The notes beneath the pieces are model-generated. The model was not told where the DNA came from, did not search any database, and saw only the letters and a program-made list of their open reading frames with translations. From contig CAINGK010000232.1 in assembly GCA_903848465.1 (NCBI GenBank), positions 1 through 34,718 on the forward strand: a DNA stretch of 34,718 bases. Direction: 5' to 3'. Below are positions 25,520-33,837 of this stretch, piece by piece. How positions within the stretch are numbered: position 1 is the stretch's first letter; each line of letters begins with the position of its first letter. A program made the position numbers and the translations under genes. The stretch is from an uncultured Verrucomicrobiota bacterium (GTDB lineage Bacteria; Verrucomicrobiota; Verrucomicrobiia; Verrucomicrobiales; Verrucomicrobiaceae).

Positions 25520-26275
25520 TTACCCCACCACCAACTCCACCGGGCAATGGTCACTGCCCATGACATCATCGCGGATCGTGCATGACTTCAGCGCTGGCTT
25601 CAGCTTTTCCGAGGCGAGCCAGTAGTCGAGACGCCAGCCGATGTTCTTCGTGCGTGCATCCGGCGTGCGTTGGGTCCACCAGGTGTAGCGACCGGGATTG
25701 GGATCGAACTGGCGGAAGACGTCGAGGAAACCGGCGTCGAGATGCTTGGTGAAGCTGGCGCGTTCGTCATCGCTGAAGCCGGGGTTCATGCGGTTGGATT
25801 TCGGATTGGCGAGATCGATCTCCTGATGCGCGCAGTTGAGATCACCGCAGGCGATGACGGGTTTGGTCTTTTCCAGCTTTTTCAAATGCGCGCGGTAGGC
25901 TTCGTCCCAGGAGAGGCGGTAGCTCAGGCGGGCAAGCTCAGCCTGCGAATTGGGAGTGTACACATTCACGAGGTAGAAGTCGGGAAACTCGACGGTGATC
26001 AGTCGGCCCTCGCGGTCATGCTCATCAATGCCGAGTCCAAGCGTGTTCGTCTTGAAGGGCACGCGGCTGAGGATGAGGGTGCCGGAATAGCCTTTCTTCA
26101 CCGCACTGTTCCAGACAGCGCTGTAGCCGGAGAACCAGCTCAGGTCCACCTGCTCCTGCTGGGCCTTGGTTTCTTGCAGGCAGATGACGTCGGCATCGCC
26201 GTCGAGCATGTATTCGCGGAGGCCTTTGCCGAGGGAGGCACGGATGCCGTTGACGTTCCAGGATGTGAGTTTCAT
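25520..26275 (-). CDS. xth: Exodeoxyribonuclease III / AP endonuclease
   Basis: Cuts DNA at abasic sites and removes blocked 3' ends in base-excision repair. The 251 residues are of normal length for the family. Visible motifs: SWNVNGIRAS, CLQETK (metal-binding Glu35), CGDLNCAHQEIDLANP, GWRLDYWLAS and the C-terminal GSDHCPVEL (Asp242, His243). It diverges from a methyltransferase at 26369. Confidence 0.96.
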   Translation of the reverse strand: MKLTSWNVNGIRASLGKGLREYMLDGDADVICLQETKAQQEQVDLSWFSGYSAVWNSAVKKGYSGTLILSRVPFKTNTLGLGIDEHDREGRLITVEFPDFYLVNVYTPNSQAELARLSYRLSWDEAYRAHLKKLEKTKPVIACGDLNCAHQEIDLANPKSNRMNPGFSDDERASFTKHLDAGFLDVFRQFDPNPGRYTWWTQRTPDARTKNIGWRLDYWLASEKLKPALKSCTIRDDVMGSDHCPVELVVG

Positions 26276-26368
26276 GTGAGGTTGCGGATTGAAGCCGGAA
26301 ACGGTGCGCAGGAAAGGAAGGAATCAGAGAAGGTTGCGAATCACGGTGTCCGCAGCTTTGACTGCGGC

Positions 26369-27007
26369 ATGAGCTTTGACCTGCTGGCCCCGCATTACCG
26401 CTGGATGGAGGCGTTGTGCGCCGGCGGGCAGTTGCAGCGCTGCCGCACGGCGTTGCTGGCGGGCATCTCAGCACCGCAACAGGTGCTGGTGTATGGCGAG
26501 GGCAACGGGCGCTTTCTCGTGGAACTGTGCCGCCGCTTTCCCACAGCGCAGGTGACGGTGGTGGAGGCCAGCGCGGTGATGATCGAGCTCGCACGCGTGC
26601 GGCTGCGGCGTGAGGGGATTGCAGATACGCAGGTGGAGTTTATCCACGCGGATGCACTGACGTGGCAGCCAGCGGAGGCGGCGGCGTTTGATCTCGTTGT
26701 GACCTGCTTCTTCCTCGACTGTTTTCGCAAGGATCAATTGCAGCAGTTGGTGCCCTTCATCGCAACTGCGGCGGCTGCCGGTGCGCAGTGGCTGCATGCC
26801 GATTTTCAAATCGCCCCCGCAGGAGTGCGGCGTGTGTGCAGTCGCATGATCGTGGGGATGTTGTATGCGTTCTTTCGCTGGGCGACACGACTGCCGGCAC
26901 ATGAGCTGGTGGATGTGGTGCCGTATCTGCGTGCCGCTGGATTCACGCGGTGGGAGAGGCGCGAGTTCCTTTTTGGCCTATTGTTTTGCGAGTGCTGGAA
27001 GCGTTGA
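26369..27007 (+). CDS. Class I SAM-dependent methyltransferase
   Basis: A protein of 212 residues. SAM-binding motif I is VLVYGEGNGRFLVELC, with an acidic end of strand 2 (VTVVEAS) and motif IV DLVVTCFFLDCF. Substrate unknown; the length and simple fold suggest a small-molecule or lipid methyltransferase. I chose ATG 26369 (MSFDLLAPHYRWMEAL), the usual start for such proteins; the open frame upstream is antisense to xth. A hairpin CCGCAG-CTTTGA-CTGCGG (26350-26367) ends one base before the ATG and could shape initiation. Confidence 0.82.
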   Translation: MSFDLLAPHYRWMEALCAGGQLQRCRTALLAGISAPQQVLVYGEGNGRFLVELCRRFPTAQVTVVEASAVMIELARVRLRREGIADTQVEFIHADALTWQPAEAAAFDLVVTCFFLDCFRKDQLQQLVPFIATAAAAGAQWLHADFQIAPAGVRRVCSRMIVGMLYAFFRWATRLPAHELVDVVPYLRAAGFTRWERREFLFGLLFCECWKR

Positions 27008-27096
27008 GAGATTGCGTCTCATGATCGTCGCATAACTTGTGCAATGGATGCCAATCCATGCGGATCAAAGCAAACGCATCCATGCTTTATAAGCGC

Positions 27097-28011
27097 ATGG
27101 ACAACAAACCACACTCCCCGAATCGGTGGTTGCTTGCGCTGGGTTTCAGCGTCGTAGCAGCCGTGTCACTATCAACCGCCAGCGCTGGCACCACCGCCGC
27201 CCCGAAGAATCCCGCGACCGACCCCTTTGATTGGAAGGAGAACACCATCTCCCCGGTGACGAACCCGATCTACTTTGAAGATCCGGTCATCCGCAATGAA
27301 ATCCGCCCGATTTTCATTTATCACAACTTCGACAATCAGTTCGCCACCGGGCGTGGCAGTGCCCGCCTTGGAGCCGTGCAGTTCCGCTTCGCGATCACAG
27401 ACCGCCTCGCCTTCATCGCCACTGAGGACGGCTACATGAACATCAATGGCACCGCAGTGAAGGGCAACGGCTGGATGGATCTGGCCGTAGGCTTGAAGTA
27501 CGCGTTGATCAACGATGTGCAGAACCAGTTCATCCTCACCCCAGGCTTCACCTTCCAGCTTCCAACGGGAGACCCCAAGGTGTTCAATGGCCGTGGCAGT
27601 GGCCAGCTCAACACCTTCGTTTCCTTTGCGAAGGGCTTCGGCGACCTGCACTTCACCGGCAACGTCGGTCTGCTGATCCCGATGCTGCGTCAGGAGCAGA
27701 ACACCATGGCACACTATAGCCTCATGGTGGACTACTACGTCTGCAAATGGTTCGTCCCCTTTGCCACCGCCAACTTCTGGACCACGCTGAACAACGCTTC
27801 GAACGTCCCTGGCTTGACCAGTAACGGCTACGATGTGATCAACTTCGGTGCGGGCAGTGCCAGTGGCGTAACGCAGGGCATGCTGGGCCTTGGTTTCCGT
27901 TCCAACATTCAGAAGAATCTCTCGCTCGGCTTTGCCTATGAAATGGCCGTCGTGAAGCCCTACGGCTTGTCGAACAACCGTTTCACCATGGACATGAGCA
28001 TCCGCTTCTGA
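27097..28011 (+). CDS. Outer-membrane beta-barrel protein, transporter-like
   Basis: A protein of 304 residues with a signal peptide (HSPNRWLLALGFSVVAAVSLSTASAG). The mature part alternates polar and hydrophobic residues in beta-strands (RPIFIYHNFDNQF, LGAVQFRFAITDRLAFIA, LSLGFAYEMAVVKPYG) and ends with MDMSIRF, the terminal Phe typical of outer-membrane barrels. It resembles the phenol-degradation MetA-like/transporter barrels; cargo unknown. The start is uncertain: ATG 27097 gives the best signal peptide, while ATG 27082 and 27058 are in frame. A terminator follows. Confidence 0.75.
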   Translation: MDNKPHSPNRWLLALGFSVVAAVSLSTASAGTTAAPKNPATDPFDWKENTISPVTNPIYFEDPVIRNEIRPIFIYHNFDNQFATGRGSARLGAVQFRFAITDRLAFIATEDGYMNINGTAVKGNGWMDLAVGLKYALINDVQNQFILTPGFTFQLPTGDPKVFNGRGSGQLNTFVSFAKGFGDLHFTGNVGLLIPMLRQEQNTMAHYSLMVDYYVCKWFVPFATANFWTTLNNASNVPGLTSNGYDVINFGAGSASGVTQGMLGLGFRSNIQKNLSLGFAYEMAVVKPYGLSNNRFTMDMSIRF

Positions 28012-28053
28012 TTTCGAGTTTTTAGTTAGGTTGAGTCAGAGGTGTATCAGTGG

Positions 28054-28092
28054 CGCACGGGGGCGAAGGTCCCCGTGCGTTTCTGTTTCTGG
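28054..28092 (+). terminator. Hairpin terminator after the barrel gene
   Basis: CGCACGGGG (28054-28062) pairs perfectly with CCCCGTGCG (28071-28079), followed by TTTCTGTTTCT. It lies 42 bases after the stop and is likely rho-independent. Confidence 0.75.
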
Positions 28093-28101
28093 CCGGTTGT
28101 T

Positions 28102-28130
28102 TTGCGATTGGCGGAGCAGGGGAAAATGAT
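28102..28130 (+). promoter_or_regulatory. Possible promoter of the lipoprotein gene
   Basis: TTGCGA (28102-28107), a 17-base spacer, AATGAT (28125-28130), each 4 of 6 to consensus. It sits just after the terminator and 48 bases before the ATG. Weak, by position mainly. Confidence 0.25.
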
Positions 28131-28178
28131 CTAAGTTGTCGGGAAGGGTCGCCGTTGCATCATGATCCCCTCACAACC

Positions 28179-29204
28179 ATGACACGCCACCCTCTTTCCC
28201 CTGCCGCCGGCGCACTCGCGCTGCTTCTCGCCCTCAACTCCTGTGGCAAGCAAGAGCAACCCCCCGCCGCACAGCCCACTGCACCAGCGCCAGCGCCCGT
28301 GGCAGCCAAGCCTGCCGCACCTGCTCCGGCCGCTGTTCCGACTCCTGCGCCTGCCAAACCCGCAGATCCGGTGTTTGCCGCCGCGCCCGTCGATCTAAAC
28401 GGCTTCGGCAGTGACGAGCCAGCTCTGCGCGTCGATGAACCGACCCGGGGTGTGATTGTCATCGAACCCAAGGACATCAAGCACACGGCACAGCAGCATT
28501 GGGATCAATACGACTGCACCAGTTTCAATGCCAAACGCTGGGGCCGCTACGAGGTGCGCGTGACCTACACGCTCAGGAATGCCACGCTCGGCACGCAGTT
28601 CCGCTTTGCGCAGCAGCCAATGAAAAAGACGCTCATGGCCTCCAGCCAGCCCAAGCAGGTGGTCTATGGGACGGTGTATGTTGAAAAGCCCACGATGTAC
28701 CCTTTCTCACTCTTTGCCGCCGCCAACGGCTCAGAGCCTGGCTTTGAAATTCAAGAAGTGGCCTTTGTACCCGCGCCTGAAGGCCCTCCGCCAGCCCAGG
28801 CTGCGGATGGCAGCATCGTGCTGGATGCCAGCAGCGCCACCACTTGGTCTGAGAGCATGCGCTACGAACCGAAGTCCGAGAAAAACTGCCTCGGCTTCTG
28901 GACGAGCGAGGACGACTTTGCCGAGTGGGACTTCGAAGTCACCAAACCGGGCCGCTTTAAAGTGACCATCGTTCACGGTTGCGGCACGGGGAATGAAGGC
29001 AGCGAAGTCGCGGTGAAACTGGGTGGGCAGGAGCTTAAATTCAAGGTCAAGGACACCGGTGGCTTTCAAAAGTGGTCCGAAGAACAAGTGGGTGAAGTGG
29101 AGATCAAAAAGCCGGGTAAAATGCGTCTGGTGATTGATCCGGTGTCGAAAGCCAAGAGCGCCGTGCTCGATGTCCACAAAGTGGTGCTCACGCCAGTGAG
29201 CTGA
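28179..29204 (+). CDS. Lipoprotein with Pro/Ala linker and sulfatase-associated C-terminal domain
   Basis: A protein of 341 residues. The lipobox is ALNSC after a hydrophobic leader (MTRHPLSPAAGALALLLALNSC), then a linker of Pro/Ala (about 30-70), then two beta-rich regions. The last 110 residues (FWTSEDDFAEWDFEVTKPGR, VHGCGTGNEGSEVAVKLGG, TGGFQKWSEEQVGEVEIKKP) match the galactose-binding-like accessory domain often appended to sulfatases in planctomycetes and verrucomicrobia, and probably binds carbohydrate. The preceding region has a similar feel (RWGRYEVRVTYTLRNATLGTQFRF) and may be a diverged copy. No catalytic domain is seen. Likely surface or periplasmic, anchored by lipid. Confidence 0.72.
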   Translation: MTRHPLSPAAGALALLLALNSCGKQEQPPAAQPTAPAPAPVAAKPAAPAPAAVPTPAPAKPADPVFAAAPVDLNGFGSDEPALRVDEPTRGVIVIEPKDIKHTAQQHWDQYDCTSFNAKRWGRYEVRVTYTLRNATLGTQFRFAQQPMKKTLMASSQPKQVVYGTVYVEKPTMYPFSLFAAANGSEPGFEIQEVAFVPAPEGPPPAQAADGSIVLDASSATTWSESMRYEPKSEKNCLGFWTSEDDFAEWDFEVTKPGRFKVTIVHGCGTGNEGSEVAVKLGGQELKFKVKDTGGFQKWSEEQVGEVEIKKPGKMRLVIDPVSKAKSAVLDVHKVVLTPVS

Positions 29205-29215
29205 TTTCCGCATGC

Positions 29216-29827
29216 ATGGACTGCGCACGCACTTCCACCCGTGATCCCGAGACTTGGCTCGATCTCGCGCCAGAGTTCTCGCAGGCCATGGCGCGGCAGG
29301 TGCGCGGTTGGATTCAGCGCTGGGAGCCGGACCTGACGGAGTCCATCAAATGGAACGTGCTGTGCTTCAGCGGGCGGAAAAACATCTGCGGACTCAGCGC
29401 CTGCAAAAAACACCTCGGCATCACCTTCTTTCGCGGCACGGAACTGCGTGAGCTCACGCAGTTGTTTGAAGGCGGTGAGGCGAACACCAGCATGCAGACC
29501 ATCCGTATTACGAAGCTGGAGAAACTGAATGCGAAGGCGTTTCAGCGTCTGCTGCATGCCGCTGTGGCGCTGGATGCCGATGAATCCGCCAAGCCGCCAC
29601 CCCTGAAGCAGCGTGCCGAGTGGCCCATGCCTGCGGCGCTCGCCAAAGCGCTGAAGCAAAACCCGGCCGCTGCGGCGGGCTTCAAGGCCATGAGCATTTC
29701 CTGCCAGCGCGAATACAAAGTGTGGATCAGCAGCGCGAAGCAGGAGGAAACCCTCCAGCGCCGTCTGAGCGAAACGCTCTGCGCCGTCGCCGCCGGCAAG
29801 AAGTGGGCGCAGCGTAAAGAAGCGTGA
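29216..29827 (+). CDS. YdeI/DUF1801-like protein
   Basis: A cytoplasmic protein of 203 residues. The N-terminal part (ETWLDLAPEFSQAMARQVRGWIQRWEPD..ESIKW) is the DUF1801/YdhG-type domain, and the C-terminal AAGFKAMSISCQREYKVWISSAKQEETLQRR is the helical YdeI/OmpD-associated tail. Members are linked to stress or antimicrobial-peptide tolerance in some annotations, but the mechanism is unknown. It ends 3 bases before the convergent FAD oxidoreductase stop at 29831. Confidence 0.75.
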   Translation: MDCARTSTRDPETWLDLAPEFSQAMARQVRGWIQRWEPDLTESIKWNVLCFSGRKNICGLSACKKHLGITFFRGTELRELTQLFEGGEANTSMQTIRITKLEKLNAKAFQRLLHAAVALDADESAKPPPLKQRAEWPMPAALAKALKQNPAAAAGFKAMSISCQREYKVWISSAKQEETLQRRLSETLCAVAAGKKWAQRKEA

Positions 29828-29830
29828 AAA

Positions 29831-32128
29831 TTACGGCAGGTACTCCAGCCGATCCGGCACGCCGTTGTTGTTGCTGTCAAACGGCAGCGGATCATCCAAA
29901 TCCTTGCGCCCGTCTTCATCGTGATCGTGGTCTGGCTGTAGCCAGGAGTCGTCGTCGTTGAGCCATTCGCCCTGCTGGCGCAGCGTATGCCAGAGCTGCA
30001 CCACCGCATCGGCACGTGTGAGCGGACTTTGAGCGGCGTCTTTGCTGAAAAGCCCGGGATTCACGCGCAGCTTCAAGGCAACGGCCCAGCGATAAAGCGT
30101 GGCCCAGTCAGCCTTCTGCTCGGGATTGAAGGTCTTGTCCGTCGTGACGATGCCCCAGGCGCAGAGGGATTCGATGGCCGCACGATCCCCATCGTCCTGG
30201 CCCACATCGCTGAAACGTGGCTTTGCAGCGATCTGCCATTCCGGTGGATTCGACTTGGCGCGAATGACGCGTGCCAGCACGCGGGCGAGTTCACGGCGCG
30301 TCATGATGTGTTCTGCATCGAAGAAGACACTGTTCTCTTCCACTGGCCAGATGCCGCGCACGGCCAGCATGTTGGCCGCTTCAAAGTGACGCGCATCGGC
30401 GGGAAGATCCTGCCAAGGCCAGAGCAGCACGCCGGGACCGCCTGTGCCGCGCGCGAGGCGGAGTTGAATCTCACGCCAGTTTTTCTGCAAGGTCACTGCC
30501 GCATGGGGTTGAATACCATCCCGCAGGCAGAGCCACGCTAGCGTGGCGCTGGCTTGCCCCACATGCATCATCTGACCGTGCAGCCGCAGCGCACTCTGCA
30601 CCACGCTGCTGACGCCGATGTTCTTGGAGCAGCCGAGCAGGCCGTTCATCTGCACCGGCACGAGACCGCGCAGCGGAAACAGCGCACGGTCAGTGTCCGT
30701 GTGCCAGCCGCGCGACGGCGTTTGCACATACAGCCATGGGCCATTGCGATCCTCGCTGAGGAATCGACGGCGCGTGGGGTGGAAATCGATGTTGAACTGA
30801 AAGCCGAACACGCCATCGGGCACCATAACCTTGGCCCACTTGGGCTCGCGGGTGGCAGCGCGGATGTCCTGCTCGCGCAGCATGTAGAGGGCTTCGAGAC
30901 GCATGCCTTCACGCACATACGGCTTCGGCGGCAGCAGGTCATGCGTGCCGAATTCGGTGGTGAGTTTCATGTCACGAAACGTCTGGGGGAAATCGCCCAC
31001 GCGATCATGCACCGCCGTTTGCAGGTGGTAGAGCATGCCCAGCGTGTGCTGCTTCGCATCATCGAAAATGATCTGCCGCTGCGCTGGCGTGAGATCGACG
31101 ATGTTTTTCTTCGATGTCCCCGCCTCGGTTTTTTCCAACGCCTCCACCACTCGCTGCGGGAGCTGGCAGAGCGGGTAATCTTGCACCGGCCAGTTCAGAA
31201 ACGTCGCTTCCGTGCCGGGAGCCAGACCATTGTGCCAGCGGTCCACCAAACGCCGGTGCGTGTACACGCTCCAGCCCGACTGGCTGTAAGGGCCGGTGCT
31301 CATGTCGCTGTCCACCCACGGCGGTGTTTTGTCGAGCTGCGCAAAGGAGCGCGGATCGTAGCTCGCCGGTTTGGGAATGACGCTGCTCTTTCCCGCCTCG
31401 CGCAGCACCACGCACCAAGAGAGCGGATTCATCTCCTGCTGACCCGCTTCATCAAACTCAGCCGGAGCACTGGCTTCGCCGAAGCGCGCTTTCAAATCAG
31501 GGCCAGCAGCGTACTTCGCGCCGCTGAGCCGGATCACATCGCCCCAGTCTGAGGAGTCGAGCGTGAGCCGGGCTTTGACCGAAAGCGTCGTGCCAGATGG
31601 GCTGCTGCCCGAACGACGCAGGAAGACACATCCAGTGACTTGGTTCTTTTCAACGCTCACCTTGTCCGGCTGCCAGCCGCGCTCGATGCGTAGCACCCCG
31701 GCATCGACGTAGGGTTTGACGAGTTCCTCGAAAATCTTCGCTGCCGCCGCAGGTTCAATGGTCTCCGTGCCGCAGTAAGAATTGCCCGGTGCCGGGATGC
31801 CGTAGGTTAGCGAATTGTGCGCGCGGATGCGCTGGATCACCTCGCTGTAAATCCCGCTGCGTGGAAAATTCACTCGGCGTCCGTTCACGCCTGTCCACTC
31901 ATCCGGACACCCCACGCCCTCCGCGCTGAACTGTCCGCCCAGCCAGTCGATGTCATTCACCAGCACGATCTTCTTGACCCCCAGCCGCGCGGCCTGCACC
32001 GCCGCCGCACAGGCCGACTCATTGCCACCGACGATGAGGAGATCGGCATCGAGAGTGCTTGCGTCAGCGGCGTGGGAAGTCGCTGACACCAGGAGGAGGA
32101 TGCAACCAAGAGTGGCGAAGAGTTTCAT
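29831..32128 (-). CDS. Secreted FAD-dependent oxidoreductase with SLH-like and Ca-binding-like tail
   Basis: A protein of 765 residues. The signal peptide is MKLFATLGCILLLVSATSHA. From about 28 an FAD Rossmann motif (ADLLIVGGNESACAAAVQAA) starts an FAD-dependent oxidoreductase domain of the large secreted family frequent in planctomycetes and verrucomicrobia. After about residue 600, the tail shows an SLH-like pattern (RFSDVGQDDGDRAAIESLCA.WGIVT...FNPEQKADWATLYRW). The last 35 residues are Asp-rich (D-x-D-x-D-G then DSNNNGVPD), like a calcium-binding thrombospondin-3/dockerin repeat. Substrate unknown; a sugar or plant-polymer target is a guess from family context. ATG 32128 is chosen because the upstream 27 codons lack signal-peptide character. 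Confidence 0.85.
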   Translation of the reverse strand: MKLFATLGCILLLVSATSHAADASTLDADLLIVGGNESACAAAVQAARLGVKKIVLVNDIDWLGGQFSAEGVGCPDEWTGVNGRRVNFPRSGIYSEVIQRIRAHNSLTYGIPAPGNSYCGTETIEPAAAAKIFEELVKPYVDAGVLRIERGWQPDKVSVEKNQVTGCVFLRRSGSSPSGTTLSVKARLTLDSSDWGDVIRLSGAKYAAGPDLKARFGEASAPAEFDEAGQQEMNPLSWCVVLREAGKSSVIPKPASYDPRSFAQLDKTPPWVDSDMSTGPYSQSGWSVYTHRRLVDRWHNGLAPGTEATFLNWPVQDYPLCQLPQRVVEALEKTEAGTSKKNIVDLTPAQRQIIFDDAKQHTLGMLYHLQTAVHDRVGDFPQTFRDMKLTTEFGTHDLLPPKPYVREGMRLEALYMLREQDIRAATREPKWAKVMVPDGVFGFQFNIDFHPTRRRFLSEDRNGPWLYVQTPSRGWHTDTDRALFPLRGLVPVQMNGLLGCSKNIGVSSVVQSALRLHGQMMHVGQASATLAWLCLRDGIQPHAAVTLQKNWREIQLRLARGTGGPGVLLWPWQDLPADARHFEAANMLAVRGIWPVEENSVFFDAEHIMTRRELARVLARVIRAKSNPPEWQIAAKPRFSDVGQDDGDRAAIESLCAWGIVTTDKTFNPEQKADWATLYRWAVALKLRVNPGLFSKDAAQSPLTRADAVVQLWHTLRQQGEWLNDDDSWLQPDHDHDEDGRKDLDDPLPFDSNNNGVPDRLEYLP

Positions 32129-32202
32129 GCGAATGGTGCGGGTGCGGGCCTGCATCGTTGAACATGATCCCGGTAGCGTCCAGCAAGAGAACCAGGAGGC
32201 AC

Positions 32203-32237
32203 AAAGCAAAACGCGGCCGGCCTTTCGACCGTCCGCG
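32203..32237 (-). terminator. Terminator of ahcY
   Basis: On the minus strand, GCGGACGG and CCGGCCGC (plus 32213-32220 and 32229-32236) form a GC-rich stem with one mismatch, followed by GTTTTGCTTTG. It sits about 60 bases after the ahcY stop. Confidence 0.6.
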
Positions 32238-32264
32238 CTTTGTGGTTTTGGGGGGGTAAGTGTT

Positions 32265-32289
32265 GTTGCGCCAGTTGCGGCGCAACTGG
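32265..32289. other. Two mutually exclusive inverted repeats after ahcY
   Basis: GTTGCGCC (32265-32272) can pair with GGCGCAAC (32279-32286), and CCAGTTGC (32271-32278) with GCAACTGG (32282-32289), sharing bases. No T-run follows on either strand, so it is unlikely to be a terminator by itself; it may be an mRNA 3' stabiliser or a protein site. Confidence 0.4.
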
Positions 32290-32295
32290 GCTAAT

Positions 32296-33699
32296 TTAGT
32301 AGCGGTAGTGATCGGTCTTGTACGGACCTTCGACGGGGACGCCGATGTAGTCGGCTTGGTCCTTGGTGAGGGTCGTGAGCTTCACACCGATCTTGGCGAG
32401 GTGGAGGCGGGCGACTTCTTCGTCGAGCTTCTTCGGCAGCACGGTGACGCCGACGGGGCGGGTGTCCTTGGTTTCCCAGAGTTCGATCTGTGCAAGGGTC
32501 TGATTGGTGAAGCTGTTGCTCATCACGAAGCTCGGATGGCCGGTGGCGCAGCCGAGATTCACAAGGCGGCCTTCAGCCAGCATGAAGATGCTGTTGCCAG
32601 CCGGGAAGGTGTACTTGTCCACCTGGGGCTTGATGTTGAGGCGCTTGACGTCCGTGCGGGCGTTGAGCTTGTCCACCTGGATTTCGTTGTCGAAGTGGCC
32701 GATGTTGCAGACGATGGCCTGGTCCTTCATCTTCTCCATGTGGGCGAGGGTGATGATGTCCTTGTTGCCGGTGGTGGTGACGTAGATGTCGCAGTAACCA
32801 AGGGTGTCTTCGATCGGCATGACGCGATGGCCTTCCATGGCGGCCTGGAGGGCGCAGACGGGATCGATTTCGGTGACGATGACCTGGGCGCCCATGCCGC
32901 GAAGGGCAGCGGCACAGCCTTTGCCCACGTCGCCGTAGCCGCAAACAACACCGACTTTGCCGGCGATCATGACGTCGGTGGCACGCTTGATGCCGTCGAG
33001 GAGGGATTCGCGGCAGCCGTAGAGGTTGTCGAACTTGGACTTGGTGACGCTGTCGTTCACGTTGATGGCAGGGAAGAGCAGCTTGCCGGCCTTGGCCATT
33101 TCATAGAGGCGATGCACGCCGGTGGTGGTCTCTTCGGAGACGCCCTTGAGATCTTTGACAATCGTGTGGAAAATGCCGGGCTGGTTCTTGGCGATGTCCT
33201 TGAGGAGGTCCTTGATGACCTTCACTTCGTGGTTGTCGGAGGGGGAATCGACCCACTTGTCGCCGTTTTCCATCTCATAGCCTTTGTGGATGAGGAGGGT
33301 GACGTCGCCACCGTCATCGACGATGAGCTCCGGGCCTTTATCTCCTGGGAAGATGATGGCCTTCCAAGTGCACCACCAGTATTCTTCAAGGGTCTCGCCC
33401 TTCCAAGCAAAGACGGGTGTGCCGGTGGCGGCGATGCCAGCGGCGGCGTGGTCCTGGGTGGAGAAGATGTTGCAGGAAGCCCAGCGGACATCAGCACCGA
33501 GTTCCTTGAGCGTCTCGATGAGCACGCCGGTCTGGATGGTCATGTGCAGGGAGCCGGTGATGCGGACGCCAGCGAGGGGCTTCTTCGGGCCGTATTTCTC
33601 GCGGGTGGCCATGAGGCCGGGCATTTCGCTCTCGGCGATGTCGAGTTCTTTGCGACCGAAGTCGGCGAGGGCGATGTCTTTTACTTTAAAGTCGGACAT
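32296..33699 (-). CDS. ahcY: S-adenosylhomocysteinase
   Basis: Hydrolyses S-adenosylhomocysteine to adenosine and homocysteine, keeping the methyl cycle running. The 467 residues include the NAD-binding loop GKVGVVCGYGDVGKGCAAAL, the substrate region (NINDSVTKSKFDNLYGCRES, PAINVNDSV), and the C-terminal KTDHYRY whose Lys and Tyr contact NAD from the neighbouring subunit. It contains the about 40-residue insert common to bacterial long forms. ATG 33699 begins MSDFKVKDIALADFGRKE. A perfect palindrome and a TTGACA box lie upstream. Confidence 0.97.
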   Translation of the reverse strand: MSDFKVKDIALADFGRKELDIAESEMPGLMATREKYGPKKPLAGVRITGSLHMTIQTGVLIETLKELGADVRWASCNIFSTQDHAAAGIAATGTPVFAWKGETLEEYWWCTWKAIIFPGDKGPELIVDDGGDVTLLIHKGYEMENGDKWVDSPSDNHEVKVIKDLLKDIAKNQPGIFHTIVKDLKGVSEETTTGVHRLYEMAKAGKLLFPAINVNDSVTKSKFDNLYGCRESLLDGIKRATDVMIAGKVGVVCGYGDVGKGCAAALRGMGAQVIVTEIDPVCALQAAMEGHRVMPIEDTLGYCDIYVTTTGNKDIITLAHMEKMKDQAIVCNIGHFDNEIQVDKLNARTDVKRLNIKPQVDKYTFPAGNSIFMLAEGRLVNLGCATGHPSFVMSNSFTNQTLAQIELWETKDTRPVGVTVLPKKLDEEVARLHLAKIGVKLTTLTKDQADYIGVPVEGPYKTDHYRY

Positions 33700-33740
33700 G
33701 AGGTTGTGGCGTGGGTTCAGGTTAGGGTGAAATAGAACGG

Positions 33741-33764
33741 ATCAACGTATCAGGATACGTTGAT
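33741..33764. promoter_or_regulatory. Perfect 11-bp inverted repeat, candidate ahcY operator
   Basis: ATCAACGTATC (33741-33751) and GATACGTTGAT (33754-33764) are exact inverted repeats two bases apart. It lies 42-65 bases before the ahcY ATG and 74 bases before the DUF1080 ATG. A perfect -35 box, TTGACA (plus 33787-33792, reading minus), faces ahcY, and the -10 position would abut the palindrome, so a bound repressor would block it. Methyl-cycle genes in proteobacteria are controlled by the ArsR-type SahR through palindromes; whether a related regulator acts here is inference. The regulator is not in the window. Confidence 0.6.
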
Positions 33765-33786
33765 ATGTTCCAAATAGTTGCCCAGA

Positions 33787-33792
33787 TGTCAA
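33787..33792 (-). promoter_or_regulatory. -35 box of the ahcY promoter
   Basis: On the minus strand this is TTGACA, a perfect -35 hexamer. At 17 bases spacing the -10 candidate is AACATA, poor, so activation or an unusual -10 is possible. Confidence 0.4.
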
Positions 33793-33837
33793 ACGGGGAT
33801 TTATCGGGCTGCGCCGGGCCGTTTGAAGCTGACCACC

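Noticed and set aside
27044..27059. ATGGAT-GCCA-ATCCAT inverted repeat before the barrel gene
   Set aside because: Only 6 bp; could be chance, and the start of the gene is uncertain here.
32260..33735. A 491-codon open frame opposite ahcY
   Set aside because: Low-complexity Val/Asp/Gly-rich shadow of a highly conserved gene; no domain pattern.
33700..33837. SAH riboswitch upstream of ahcY
   Set aside because: I do not see the conserved core of that riboswitch; the palindrome fits a protein operator better.
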